Shown here: positions 9,745 to 19,621 of the stretch, one piece after another
Layout: every line of letters starts with the position of its first letter
Position numbering within the stretch: position 1 is the first letter of the stretch
Assembly: GCA_022539475.1 (NCBI GenBank)
Contig: VCMS01000273.1
Coordinates: 31,901-95,900, forward strand
Direction: 5' to 3'
Length of the DNA: 64,000 nucleotides
Origin: Gracilaria domingensis
Taxonomy: Eukaryota > Rhodophyta > Florideophyceae > Gracilariales > Gracilariaceae
Translations under genes and position numbers: made by a program
Notes under the pieces: generated by a model
Databases searched by the model: none
What the model saw: only the letters and a program-made list of their open reading frames with translations
What the model was told of the DNA's origin: nothing

Positions 9745-10500
9745 TGAATCTCTGAGTGTTCGGGATAGACGATTCTGGTACTTGGTTGGGACATAGGCTG
9801 CTCTCTCGTTTATCGCATCTTGCGGTATGTTTGCTGCATGGGCATTCTTGGTGTCCTTGCTTGTGAGTTCTCGCTTCGACACCTTTCGCGCTTTACGATG
9901 ATGGTGGGCTGGTAACCTAACCGATCCCTTTCCTTCTTCTTCTTCCTTTTGCGAGTTACTAGGTCCCTCGACTTTTCTAACGCAACGTTTCTGTTTTGTT
10001 TTATCAATGGTACGTTCCATCGCATTTCAAATGTATCCAACGGAGAATTGACTAGCTTATGGATAATTTCTGCTTGCGTACACAGGTACACCACCAATTT
10101 CATTTCGTCTCTCAAGATCGATGTCTGACTGTTCGGGATAGGAGATTCTGGTGCTTGGTTGGGACATAGACTGCTCTTTGGTTTATCGCATCTTGCGGTA
10201 TGTTTGCTGCATGGGCATTCTTGGTGTCCTTGCTTGTGAGTTCTCGCTTCGACACCTTTCGCGCTTTGCGATGATGGTGGGCTGGTAATCTAACCGATCC
10301 CTTTCCTTCTTCTTCTTTCTTTTGCGGGTTACTAGGTCCCTCGACTTTTCTAGCTCAACGTTTCTGTTTTGTTTTATCAATGGTAGGTTCCATCGCATTT
10401 CAAATGCATCCAACGGAGAATTGACAAAATTATGGATACTTTCTGCTTGCGTATACAGGTAAATGACTTTTGATGCGGACGTAGCTCACGAGTTGCAGGT
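9745..10500. repeat. Two direct 375-bp units inside copy A
   Basis: Unit 1 (about 9745-10120) and unit 2 (about 10125-10500) both run from GTTCGGGATAG, through TTTATCGCATCTTGCGGTAT and CTTGCTTGTGAGTTCTCGC, to a T/C-rich run and CATTTCAAATG. Copy B also has two units (about 13210-13570 and 13575-13930), so four are present. On the minus strand each is open for 75-135 codons, with the shared core EMRWNVPLIKQNRNVALEKS then DLVTRKRKKKKERDRL, a very basic stretch. Whether it is translated is unknown. Confidence 0.8.
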
Positions 10501-10504
10501 GCAG

Positions 10505-10660
10505 GTTCCTCAAGTAGGGAACCATGCATCTGGGCATGGTTCCCTACATGAGGAACGGAGAGGATGAGGCGCTTCGCGCCTCATCCTCTCGGAGTGCGTA
10601 TTTGTTCTACCGATACAGCCGATGGTGGACGTGCAGTCTGCGGCATCCGCCGCAGATTGC
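10505..10660. repeat. Cluster of three consecutive hairpins (copy A)
   Basis: 10505-10556 has 23-bp arms with one mismatch (GTTCCTCAAGTAGGGAACC on the left) and a 6-base loop. 10558-10590 has 15-bp perfect arms (GAGAGGATGAGGCGC) and a TTC loop. 10632-10660 has arms GCAGTCTGCGG/CCGCAGATTGC. The cluster recurs in copy B at about 13950-14125 with a few changes. Such dense pairing suggests a structured DNA end or RNA rather than coding sequence. Confidence 0.8.
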
Positions 10661-10792
10661 GCCTACACCCGCTCCATCATGGGGATATGGTACATGTAAT
10701 ATAGCGAAATAGTGGTTAGCAAAAGCGGTCGATAGAAGAATAGATACGAATAAAACGGTATGATTTCATAATGGGCATCATCTGTACTAGCA

Positions 10793-11077
10793 CTAGTATT
10801 CCATGCGTTGCAGGGTATCATTCCGCAGAAGGTATCGTGTAATGTGCACCTTAATGGAAACTGAACCTAGACTTCGCGAAATACCGTTCAGGTAGCCCTC
10901 GACTAAAGAACTAGCACGAGTGGAAAACCCACCAGTATTTACTGCACAGCGATTCTGGACGGCCCAAGCAATTATCTTCAAATTTTGAAATAATTGATCT
11001 CGATATTTTTTCAAAAAATTTACTGGACGACCCTTGCCACATTCTGGACGACCCTCGCCAAAAACTAGCATCTGCAA
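10793..11077 (-). CDS. Short ORF at the right edge of copy A, unknown product
   Basis: This is a 94-codon frame (MQMLVFGEGRPECGKGRPVN ... NDTLQRMEY). It recurs in copy B with few changes and stops at the same codon. In copy B it is open upstream and merges in frame with a flanking gene fragment. It follows a CTCTTGCAG sequence that could act as a 3' splice site. No family is recognised, and conservation between two near-identical copies is weak evidence that it is coding. Confidence 0.25.
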   Translation of the reverse strand: MQMLVFGEGRPECGKGRPVNFLKKYRDQLFQNLKIIAWAVQNRCAVNTGGFSTRASSLVEGYLNGISRSLGSVSIKVHITRYLLRNDTLQRMEY

Positions 11078-11085
11078 GAGACAGA

Positions 11086-11409
11086 CGTGGGGAAGGCGGC
11101 AGTACGTAGTTCAATTTACAGCGCGACGTTATTGAAAAACTCAAGATATCCACGTTAACGACAACGCGTCGTCAACGCTTGTTAAGACAGGGCCTCATCA
11201 GCGCTTTTGTGTTCAATACGGAGTCGAGCGTTGATGAGTTTAGACAGTATGGGCATTCTGCATTACAAAGATAATAATTCTATTAAGCTCAAAAAATTAG
11301 AATTTATTGGCTTGCACGAGCTATTGGAAGTTTATAATAATTGTACTAAAAATCCCGTACTTCTTGGAAAGCTATTGAAAAATTAATGAAACATAGTTCC
11401 GCCTAGGAA
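11086..11409. other. Spacer between copies A and B, no gene
   Basis: About 320 bases, AT-richer than the surroundings in its right half. It has no open frame of note and no visible match to the end of copy B. It may be the original target DNA or a remnant of the missing part of copy B. Confidence 0.3.
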
Positions 11410-12524
11410 TGTGAGGTCATCACGGATGCACATACAGCGTAGCTCGTCGGAGAAGTTGAGAAATATGAGGTGAAGAGGATAGGCGGTAACCGATGTTTGC
11501 TTTAGAGTTGTTGAAGACTTATCGGTGTATACCTGCAGAAGACCTACGAAAGATTCACTGTAACTTATTTCTTGGGAGTACCACACTATTCTACTATCCA
11601 AAGAGCCCATGACCATTTCCTTAAGTTTTGAGGTGGCGTCTCTTGCGAGAGAGCCGGACATGGGGTGAGATATTTTCGTGGAGTGGGTCTGAGGAATAGG
11701 GTGGAAGAATGTGTTTTCGTTGTTAGCCAACTGGAGCTGTTTCACAAGTGTCTGAACGGGGTCTCTCGTTTAGAGGGTGGCGCTGAACGTATATCCTTCT
11801 GGCGAGACAGTTCTGCGATTGAAACCGTCCTTTGAGGCATATCGTTCGAAAATGGCGTTCTTCAGTTCTGTACAGCGCTTGGAACTTGTTATGGTCTCGT
11901 TGAATCGCTTTTCGAGAATCACGGGTCCCGAAGTAGCCCAATTAGCTCGTCTGCCTCACGATGACCAAGGTTGGAAGCTACTGAAGCCAGACAAACCGTG
12001 AGATAATCCATATGCAAATCACCGAGGGCCTCCTCAGAAGGCACTGGGCGGGAACTGCTTCCGTGTTCTCGCTCTAATGACGCGGGACCCGGGGAAGGAG
12101 AAACACAATGCGAAGTGTCCGGAATGGGAGGGGCGCACGGAGTGGGGTCGACGATGTCCTCGGACACCGAAGGCTCGGGAAGGCGACAAGGGGCAGTGAC
12201 CGTTTCGGAAGATGCGGGCGCGGGCGCGGAAAGCTTGAGACGCTTGCTTCTCCGAATGGGCCGGCTATTGTCGTCTTCCAGCGCTGCTTTCAGACGAAAC
12301 GGGCAATGGTTGACATGCTGTTGAAGAGATAAGACTCCTCGGCGAGTAACGAAGGGGCACCCACGCTTCTTATGTGTACAGTAGTAGACCATGGGAAGAA
12401 GAAATGAACGAGAAACGACGACAAAGACTGCAAGTGAAGGTCGTCCGAAGGGAGAAGGAGGTCGAGCGACAGTCAAGATCGACGTCATGCTGAGAACGGA
12501 GAATATATTTTGAGTTGAAATCAC
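11383..12524 (-). pseudogene. Zinc-finger transposon protein (copy B), frame-broken
   Basis: Same protein as in copy A. Frame 12524-11919 covers the zinc motif, basic patch and Pro/Ser region. The reading continues in other frames at 11941-11723 and 11745-11383, so at least two frame changes are present, one near 11915 where copy B lacks a base that copy A has. The C-terminal segment extends beyond copy A's stop: YSESFVGLLQVYTDKSSTTL, then FLNFSDEL. This shows that copy A's stop is likely an early termination and the full protein was longer. Confidence 0.6.
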
Positions 12525-14535
12525 GTGCTTTCGTTCAAAAAGGAACGTAGGTACACGTCGACCTCAACACAAGGGTGTACCTCTCGTATTATCTACCACT
12601 GGTCATAAACCTGTGGTTTTCCAACGTTGTACGCTGTACACCTGTCCAATCTCGCACAGAAAAATAAATCTCTTCCCTCCGCCGCCGCTGCCGCGCCTCC
12701 GACGTCCGACCTGCCTTTACCGTCGTGATCCGTGCCATCCACATCCTATCGTTATACTCCGCTGTGTCCTTCTTTTTTCCTCCCTTTACTTTATGGAGGC
12801 TCTTTAAAGTAGAGGGCGGAAAAAAGTGGAACGGAGTCATCCGTATCTCACGGATGTATTCCGTGCAGTCTATTCGTACGTTCTTCCATATCCTTCCACG
12901 TATCTTTGCTCTAAACTAACCAATCCTCACCGCGTTTCTTCGCGCTCTGCGACATGTAAACGGCCGGAAATAAGCTAATCACCTTCAACTTTTTCTATTT
13001 TTTCAAGATATAGAACGAGTTGAGGGGTGAAAACGGGAACCCGGTAACCCAAAGCGACGACTGTAAGTACGCGAGCAATGGTTCATTTCGTTGCGCCATA
13101 GGCTCTAGCTTCGCCTCTTGCTCTACTTTTCAAAAGTAGCGCAAGACGCGAGAAGCTAGAGCCTATTGCGCAACAAACCAAGTTGGTTTCTTGGCGATCT
13201 TGGATCTCTGAGTGTTCAGGATAGACGATTCTGGTTTGGTTGGGACATAGGCTGCTCTCTCGTTTATCGCATCTTGGGGTATTTTTGCTGCATGGTCATT
13301 CTCAGTGTCGTTGCTTGTGAGTTCTCGCTTCGAGACCTTTCGCGGTTTATGATGAATGGATTGCTGGTAATCTAACCGATCCCTTTCTTTCTTCTTCTTC
13401 CTTTTGCGAGTTACTGGGTCCCTCGAATTTTCTAGCGCAACGTTTCTGTTTTGCTTTATCAACTGTACGTTCCATCGCATTTCAAATGTATCCAACGGAG
13501 CATTGACTAACTTATGAATACTTTTTGCTTGCGTATACAGGTAAACGACCATTTTCATTTCGTCTCTCAAGATCGATGTCTGACTGTTCGGGATAGGGGA
13601 TTTTGGTGCTTGGTTGGGACATAGGCTCCTCTTTCGTTTATCGCATCTTGCGGTATGTTTGCTGCATGGGCATTCTCGGTGTCCTTGCTTGTGAGTTCTC
13701 GCTTCGACACCTTTCGCGCTTTACGATGATGGTGGGCTGATAATCTAACGGATCCCTTTCCTCTTTCTTCCTTTTGCGAGTTACTAGGTCCCTCGACTTT
13801 TCTAGCGCAACGTTTCTGTTTTGTTTTATCAATGGTACATTCCATCGCATTTCAAATGTATCCAACGGATCATTGACTAACTTATAGATACTTTCCGCTT
13901 GAGTATACAGGTAAATGACTTTTGATGCGGACATAGCTCACGAGGTGCAGGTGCAGGTTCCTCAAGTAGGGAACCGTGCATCTGGGCATGGTTCCCTACA
14001 TGAGGAACGGAGAGGATGAGGCGCTTCACGCCTCATCTTCTCGGAGTGCGTATTTGTTCTACCGATACAGCCGATGGTGGACGTGCAGTCTGCGGCATCT
14101 GCCGCAGATTGCGCCTACACCCGCTCCATCATGGGGATATGGTACATGTAATATAGCGAAATAGTGGTTAGCAAAAGCGGTCGATAGAAGAATAGATACG
14201 AATAAAACGGTATGATTTCATAATGGGCATCATCTGTACTAGCACTAGTATTCCATGCGTTGCAGGGTATCATTCCGCAGAAGGTATCGTGTAATGTGCA
14301 CCTTAATGGAAACTGAACCTAGACTTCGCGAAATACCGTTCAGGTAGCCCTCGACTAAAGAACTAGCACGAGTGGAAAACCCACCAGTATTTACTGCACA
14401 GCGATTCTGGACGGCCCAAGCAATTATCTTCAAATTTTGAAATAATTGATCTCGATATTTTTTCAAAAAATTTACTGGACGACCCTTGCCACTTTCTGCA
14501 CAACCCTCGCCAAAAACTAGCATCTGCAAGAGAAA
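11410..14535 (-). mobile_element. Hairpin-rich element, copy B (truncated on the left)
   Basis: Direct copy of 8027-11085, with an offset of 3,383 bases at its left end and 3,452 at its right, so small insertions lie between. It keeps the zinc-finger gene (12524 to about 11383), a changed hairpin near 12768-12828, the long hairpin at 13090-13174, the duplicated 375-bp units and the triple hairpin cluster. It lacks the eroded transposase-like part found left of copy A. Its right end abuts a gene fragment with no relation to the flank of copy A, so the two copies sit in different original contexts or were rearranged. Confidence 0.65.
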
Positions 14536-15165
14536 GACGCGGTCCATGGGTACCTCGGGTAGCAAAGCGTCGACGTGTGGTGCCGGGGCAAGCGGACCAC
14601 TCGGCGTCAGAAGCATGTCTGAAATGTGCGAGCGAAGGTAGTCATGTGGTTGAGGAGGTCGAGCATCGACATGTGAAACGAACAACACCGAAAAGGAGAG
14701 ACGTCGCACACCGAACTTGGAGGCGATGAGATCGACAGTGGCTCGGATGGCTTCTGACAGCTGTTCTAGCTGTTGCGGCGTTCAAGGCGCATGCTGCAGA
14801 GAGACTGTAGCCTCTCTGACGCGCACGAACACCAACAGCTGCACGCAGCGGTCCGGATGCTCCAGTCTGTATGCCAGTTTTTGCGTCGGCGAGACGAAGC
14901 GTCCAGTTTACGTGCACGTGCAGTATCGAGCCGGGCGAAAGCGAGGCGATAATACCAGCGCCAGGCGCAGATTGACGAACCTGTCTGGTGGAACAGGCGG
15001 CGATAACTTTGTCGACGATCGACACAGTGGCGGCCGGAGCAGGCAAAGAATGACACAGGCGATGAAATCTTCCTAGATGTTCAACGACGTACACGGTACC
15101 GGGCGGGGGTGCGTCGCTTGGCCACCGGTGTCGAGCGTGATAAGTTTCAAGAACGGCATTGTGCG
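14536..15165 (-). pseudogene. Truncated unknown host-like gene abutting copy B
   Basis: On the minus strand a plausible start at about 15160 (MPFLKLITLDTGGQATHPRP) leads into VEHLGRFHRLCHSLPAPAA, SIVDKVIAACSTRQVRQSAP, SPGSILHVHVNWTLRLADA and, in another frame, EHPDRCVQLLVFVRVREATV. It then gives LSEAIRATVDLIASKFGVRR, LSFSVLFVSHVDARPPQPHD and HISDMLLTPSGPLAPAPHVD. The composition is that of a normal soluble protein. It changes frame at least twice and stops being gene-like exactly where copy B begins (14535), so the element probably cut it. I do not recognise the family. Confidence 0.4.
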
Positions 15166-15233
15166 GTAGTGCCGCGGAGCGCGGGCGAAGTCGGGCGGGG
15201 GATGAACGAGAGTGAGAGGGAATCGGTAGTGCC

Positions 15234-15800
15234 GTGAAGCGCGCTCAGAAACTTGTTGTAGTTGGCAGAAGGTCAGCAAAAGTGGGCTCATGTCGCACGA
15301 ACGACGACCGAGAACGAAGCACCCTGCAGCTCATTGGCTTTGGTGGTGACGAGAATGAAGAATTATCATTGGATGTTCGAGGTGACGATAATTTCTGCGA
15401 GTTCACTGAATCACAAGACGCCGTCCAATCCTTCACTGTCACTTCCGCTTCTCCGGTTCACGACGTGCAGCACGAAAGTCGCCTCCATGCCGTTCAATTT
15501 CAACAGTTTACTTTTCTCGTTCGTCTGGCACACCGGCTTAAGCTTATGGACAAGCTACAACACCCGCGCTGCGCACGTCGCCGTTATGTGATACGCGACC
15601 ACGGTGAAACAGACGAGGATGCCCGAGCGTTTGCTCCCAATGTTCGTGAGTGGGGCAGGCATAGACGGGTGTCGTGCAGTGCGTAGCGATAGTTGTGTTC
15701 TCATTGTACTGCATGGCCCAGGGAGAGAGAGAGTACAGAAGACGAGCCGGCGCGAATCAGCAGCTCCTTCGCGTAATGGCGATCGCTTAATGCAATAAAA
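15234..15800 (+). other. Open frames of unknown status, divergent from the preceding fragment
   Basis: The plus strand is open in two frames (15234-15686, 150 codons; 15262-15591, 109 codons). Neither shows a motif I recognise. Its position next to the minus-strand gene start at about 15160 would fit a divergent gene, but coding status is unproven. Confidence 0.2.
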
Positions 15801-16191
15801 TTATTGATCATTGAAGCCCCATATACGCTCCTCTCTCGTCAGGCCAGAGTGCTCGAATTTTTTCAAGAACACACTGCGGAAGTTGCACTCTGCTACCAGT
15901 ACCTAGAAAACCATGACGTTCGTAAACATAAGTCTTGTAGGCCGTTTTACGGGCCGTATTATTGTACGCGCTTGGTATCTCGAGGGCTGGATATTTTGCC
16001 GCCGTCTTTCCTACAACTGATTCCCCCAACTATAGCCAATAGCACGGGATACTCCCGCACTTTTGGCAATCTAAATCCTCATTTGCGGGCGTAATGCTCG
16101 GAATTGCCGTACAGGCATGCGTTTGTGGAACGTTGTGCTTCGACTGAACATTGTAGAGAGATTGATGGCTTTTGGAAGGTACAGTCGACCT

Positions 16192-18185
16192 CCCTATACA
16201 GTGCACCCCTGTGTAAAACAGAATCAAAGTGCACTATAGGGCTAGTGCATCATAACGAGTATAGACTCTTTACTGGAAGAACTCTAAAACCAGCGTCTGA
16301 CGCTGGCGCTTGCGGACCTGCTCGCGTCGAACCTCCAACATTGAGCGCTTCGCACGCTTCAATAAACAACACACATCATCCAGTCCGGAGTCCTGTGCCA
16401 GACTCTCCACATCTCTGAATATCGAGGCGATAACGCCAGATTCAGGCAGCGGTGATGGCACAAAACGCTGTGTAGGAGTAGCCTCTTCTTCACTTCCTTC
16501 TGAATCACATCACCATCCTCACCCACATTTATAGTTACTGTATTAATAAACTCATCCAACATACCAGCCCTGATTTCCTCATTATCTTCAATATCAATCC
16601 AAGCCTCCACTTCATCGTCGAATAAATCATCAAATACTGTAGGAACTACAGCATTTCTGGCATTTGCAACGATCTTTAACTCATTAAACAAACTGCAAAT
16701 CTCCTCCACTTCTTTCCTCTGCTCAGTGTCTTGAAAACCAAGCTTTCCATGCTCCTGAACCAAATCCGTTTTGTAACTCATAGGCAAAATGTCAGCTTTC
16801 ACCCAAGAACGTGCTACTGTCTTGTCACTGATTTTATCCCATACCTTCACAATCATCTCAATAGCATCCAACACGTGCGGCTCGTAACCTTCTGAAATAC
16901 CCCTCGTCCCAGCCTGCATAGTCGCAGCAGCTTGACGGCGTTGATCTCTATCCTCGAACGAAAGAATAATTTCGTTCAAGAGAATATAACGATAGCGCAC
17001 TTTGAACGCCGCGATGATGCCACAATCCACCGGTTGATGAACTGCGGTGCAGTTCGGCGGCAAGCACAAAATTCTCACCTGCTCCAGAGGGTCTACAATA
17101 TCAGAGTGCGCAGAGCAGTTGTCCATGACAAGCACCACTTTTTGCGACGTTCGTCGCCTTATGAAGGGGAGGAAAACAACAAAGAAGCATTTGCGAAATG
17201 TAGCGGCGTCAGACCAGGCAAACGTTTTTTGAAAATAGGGAAGAGGGGGAGGCTTTCCATGGAAGCAACGAGGATTTCTAGCACTGCCGATCACGGCCAT
17301 CGGCAATTTTGCAGTATCGGTAGCATTTGTGCAAACATAAGCAGTGAGACGGTCTTTTGCCTTCATATTCTTAGTTCTACGAACTGTTTTTCTGTCCTCG
17401 TCTATAATTACATAGGTCTTTCGAGGCAAAAGGCGGAAGAAAAGGCCCGTCTCGTCAACATTGTAAATATTGTTTGGATCATAGTCAGCTAGGGTTTGTC
17501 TTAGCGTGCTTATTTCTGATGCCACGTTCGTAAGATTGAAACTTCCGGCTTGTCCATGTAAAAGAACCGATTTCATTCCATGCCTTCTTGTAAACCTGAA
17601 CGCCCAGTTATCAGATGCTTTGAAATCTGCATAGATTGTTTTCTACTGATCTGTCATGCCGGGAAGTAGCTTGTCTCTGAGGTGTTCAGCCTTGACTTTT
17701 ATCACCTCGGTGGTGATTGGTAGTTTTGGCTTGAGGCGCTGCTCGTCAAAATTGTAGAAGCTCCGTTTCAACTTTCATAAAACGAGGAGCGCGGCGGCGA
17801 CAATAGTTCATGTTATGTTGCGTTGGTGGGTTGAAAACTAGGTCAGCAGCGCATTTCTTGATGTTGATCACAGTGCGTCTACTGATGCCGTACTTTTGGA
17901 CGCATTGCGGAACGTTTGCTCCATTGAGAAGATCTTGGGCAATCTGAATGCGCTTGCTCTGGGAGAGCTGAGCGCGCTTCTTGGACAACATGTCTGAAGA
18001 TTGTGGAGCAAATCGTGAGAAGTCTCGATGGTCGAAGCGAGATTACCGGGGTTGATGGAGGGAAAAAGCACCTAGTCCTAGATCTTACGTGTACACGTAT
18101 CTCGCTTTGGGATGCGCTGCCAAGGGGTGCAGCATATCGCTAATGCACTGATTTAGGGGTGCATCATAACGGGAATACTCTTCTG
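16192..18185 (-). mobile_element. Tigger/pogo-type (Tc1/mariner superfamily) transposon with TA target duplication
   Basis: The element starts CAGTCGACCTCCCTATACAG after TA (16190-16191) and ends before TA (18186-18187). Its ends are imperfect inverted repeats: the left has CCCTATACAGTGCACCCCT and the reverse complement of the right has CCCGTTATGATGCACCCCT, each followed at a distance by AGTGCA(C/T)TA. Length is 1,994 bp, normal for the family. The flanking gene's frame is continuous when the element and one TA are left out, which supports these exact borders. Confidence 0.85.
16359..17991 (-). pseudogene. Tigger/pogo transposase (psq-CENPB-DDE), lightly broken
   Basis: The N-terminus (17991-17746) is a psq-type helix-turn-helix: LSQSKRIQIAQDLLNGANVP, CVQKYGISRRTVINIKK. 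A CENP-B-type segment follows (AFRFTRRHGMKSVLLHG near 17600). The DDE core (17576-16359) has NVDETGLFFRLLPRKTY (first D), KDRLTAYVCTNATDTAKLPM, VVLVMDNCSAHSD (second D) and LPPNCTAVHQPVDCGIIAAF (third-D region), all expected motifs. A frame change near 17748 separates the psq part from the CENP-B part, and a TAG (GMTDQ-stop-KTIY) lies near 17645. The gene is thus non-functional by only two lesions, suggesting a fairly recent insertion. Confidence 0.85.
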
Positions 18186-18350
18186 TACTTGGTTGACTGC
18201 GGCCGGTGTTTCTGGTGCTGCTTGCTGGAAGGAAGATGATGGATCCGGGTGTGGCTGTTCGATCTTTGAGATAGCCTCTTGGTGCTTGTCTGTGGAGTGG
18301 CACTCTGATGTGCAACGTTGGGAGTTGTTCTCGTTGCGATGGTTGTCCAT

Positions 18351-19490
18351 ATTTGTGATGGTATGGAAGTAAACGAGCGTTCTTGTCGCTTGTAGTGAAG
18401 TTGGGATGGAGGCAAACTTTAGTCGTCGTCGGAGTGCAAAGTCACACTCGGCAGAATTCGGAGAGTGCACGCGAGGAGTTGATTGCCAATTTCAATCATT
18501 GAGAGCTGCAATCTCAGCCAAAATATGCAAGTGTTTACTTACATTCTGATTGGGGCCTGCTTAACGCTATCTCTCTAGCGTTAAGAAATTTCAGTCCCCA
18601 AAGGGGTTAAAATAAGGATTTCTTGCCTGAGAGCTAGACCGTTGATTCCAGGTCGTTTCTACATTTTAGAATATGGTCAAACCTTATACCGTGTACACGT
18701 GGGGGACAACACGGGATGACAATACACGCTTTTCACTTGCATCGTCAGCCCATCTTCCATAGGGCATTGACTGGTTTGCGCCTGCTAATCAAACAACCAG
18801 TTCCTACATGCTGACGAACGCCTTGCTGCATCTATCGCTTTCAAATTTTCTGCTTGTGCTGAAGACTATATTTAGATGAATGTGGAAGAAGCTACAAGCA
18901 AATAGCGAGTTCAAACCTCCCGCTCCGGCTTTTAACACACAAAAATGTGTACGTCTTTTCACTTTACCACGTTGTACAGCTTGTGCAAATTCAAAATGCA
19001 AAACGTTCATATATTGGCAACATTTTTTTGTTTCAATGCGTACAAACTACCGATAGAACAAATGCTTTGTCATGGAGTTGTAGAGCTCAATGCCTTCGCG
19101 GAAAGTCTACAGCACACAATGCCATCAGCGATGAGTAACGCCATCTGTTCGAGAGGCATTTATTTTCCCTGTCAAAACACCAGCGGTTAGTGGTGGATGC
19201 ATGATATGCGGAGCGATTCTTTTTCTCTTCTAGCTCTGCATCTGAAATTTTTGCTCAAACTAGCACTCTGTGTGCGATGTGCTTCAACAGCGAGAACAAA
19301 TAGATTTTTTACAGGTGCTAAACCATTGTGGTTGAAATGCTGCGCCTTTCTTGCGAAACACTTTCTCGTTCTTCCTAATTTTTGTGACTGTAAGAACATT
19401 AAACCACAATATGCAGCTTTTCTCTTCACCTTTCTGTGATTGGACATGTTGTTCAATTGTCTTTCTGCATCGTGCGAACGACTTTACTTC
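18351..19490. other. No recognisable gene
   Basis: About 1.1 kb with short open frames on both strands and no motif I can support. A small hairpin (CTTAACGCTA, 6-base loop, TAGCGTTAAG) lies near 18560-18588. Part of 18351-18470 may be the 5' leader of the split P2RX7-domain gene. Confidence 0.3.
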
Positions 19491-19621
19491 TCTACTACAC
19501 TGCGTTTGAATAATGGTTCCAAAGTTTGAACTGCAACAGAGTCATCCTCATTTGGTCCTTCAACATTCCAACTTTGACGAGTTCCTTGCTTTGAGCTTTC
19601 ACGCGTAAAAAGCTTTCGAAA

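Larger units (their letters stand above)
7100..11085 (-). mobile_element. Hairpin-rich transposon-like element, copy A
   Basis: The segment 8027-11085 recurs nearly intact at 11410-14535 in the same orientation, and copy A seems to continue leftward through its eroded coding region. Order from right to left: a short ORF (11077-10793), a cluster of three hairpins (10505-10660), two direct 375-bp units (9745-10500), further hairpins (9342-9718) and the zinc-finger protein gene (9104-8175). I could not define terminal repeats or target duplications. The shared right edge lies just after CTAGCATCTGCAAGAG. The protein's resemblance to tnp2/Plavaka/KDZ proteins makes a DNA transposon likely. Confidence 0.6.
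15808..18350 (-). pseudogene. P2RX7-type C-terminal domain gene, split by a Tigger transposon
   Basis: The exon-like parts are 18350-18188 and 16189-15808 on the minus strand. The first part starts MDNHRNENNSQRCTSECHST and ends PAAVNQV at a TA. The second part continues in the same frame from the other side of the transposon (PSKSHQSLYNV), then gives DCQKCGSIPCYWL and KTAYKTYVYERHGFLGTGSR, followed by QLPQCVLEKIRALWPDERGA. The last part matches the Cys/His-rich intracellular domain of P2X7 receptors ('YR.....HG.LG...R..iPsCvv..IR..fP...g.Y.GF'), which occurs alone in many algal, fungal and invertebrate proteins. One TAG (CYWL-stop-LGES) interrupts the second part. Its function in algae is unknown to me; zinc binding is likely. 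Confidence 0.55.

Noticed and set aside
9745-10500. A genuine gene encoding a Lys/Arg-rich protein in the 375-bp units
   Set aside because: All copies are recent duplicates with no sign of coding constraint; the basic run reflects a C/T-rich stretch on the plus strand.
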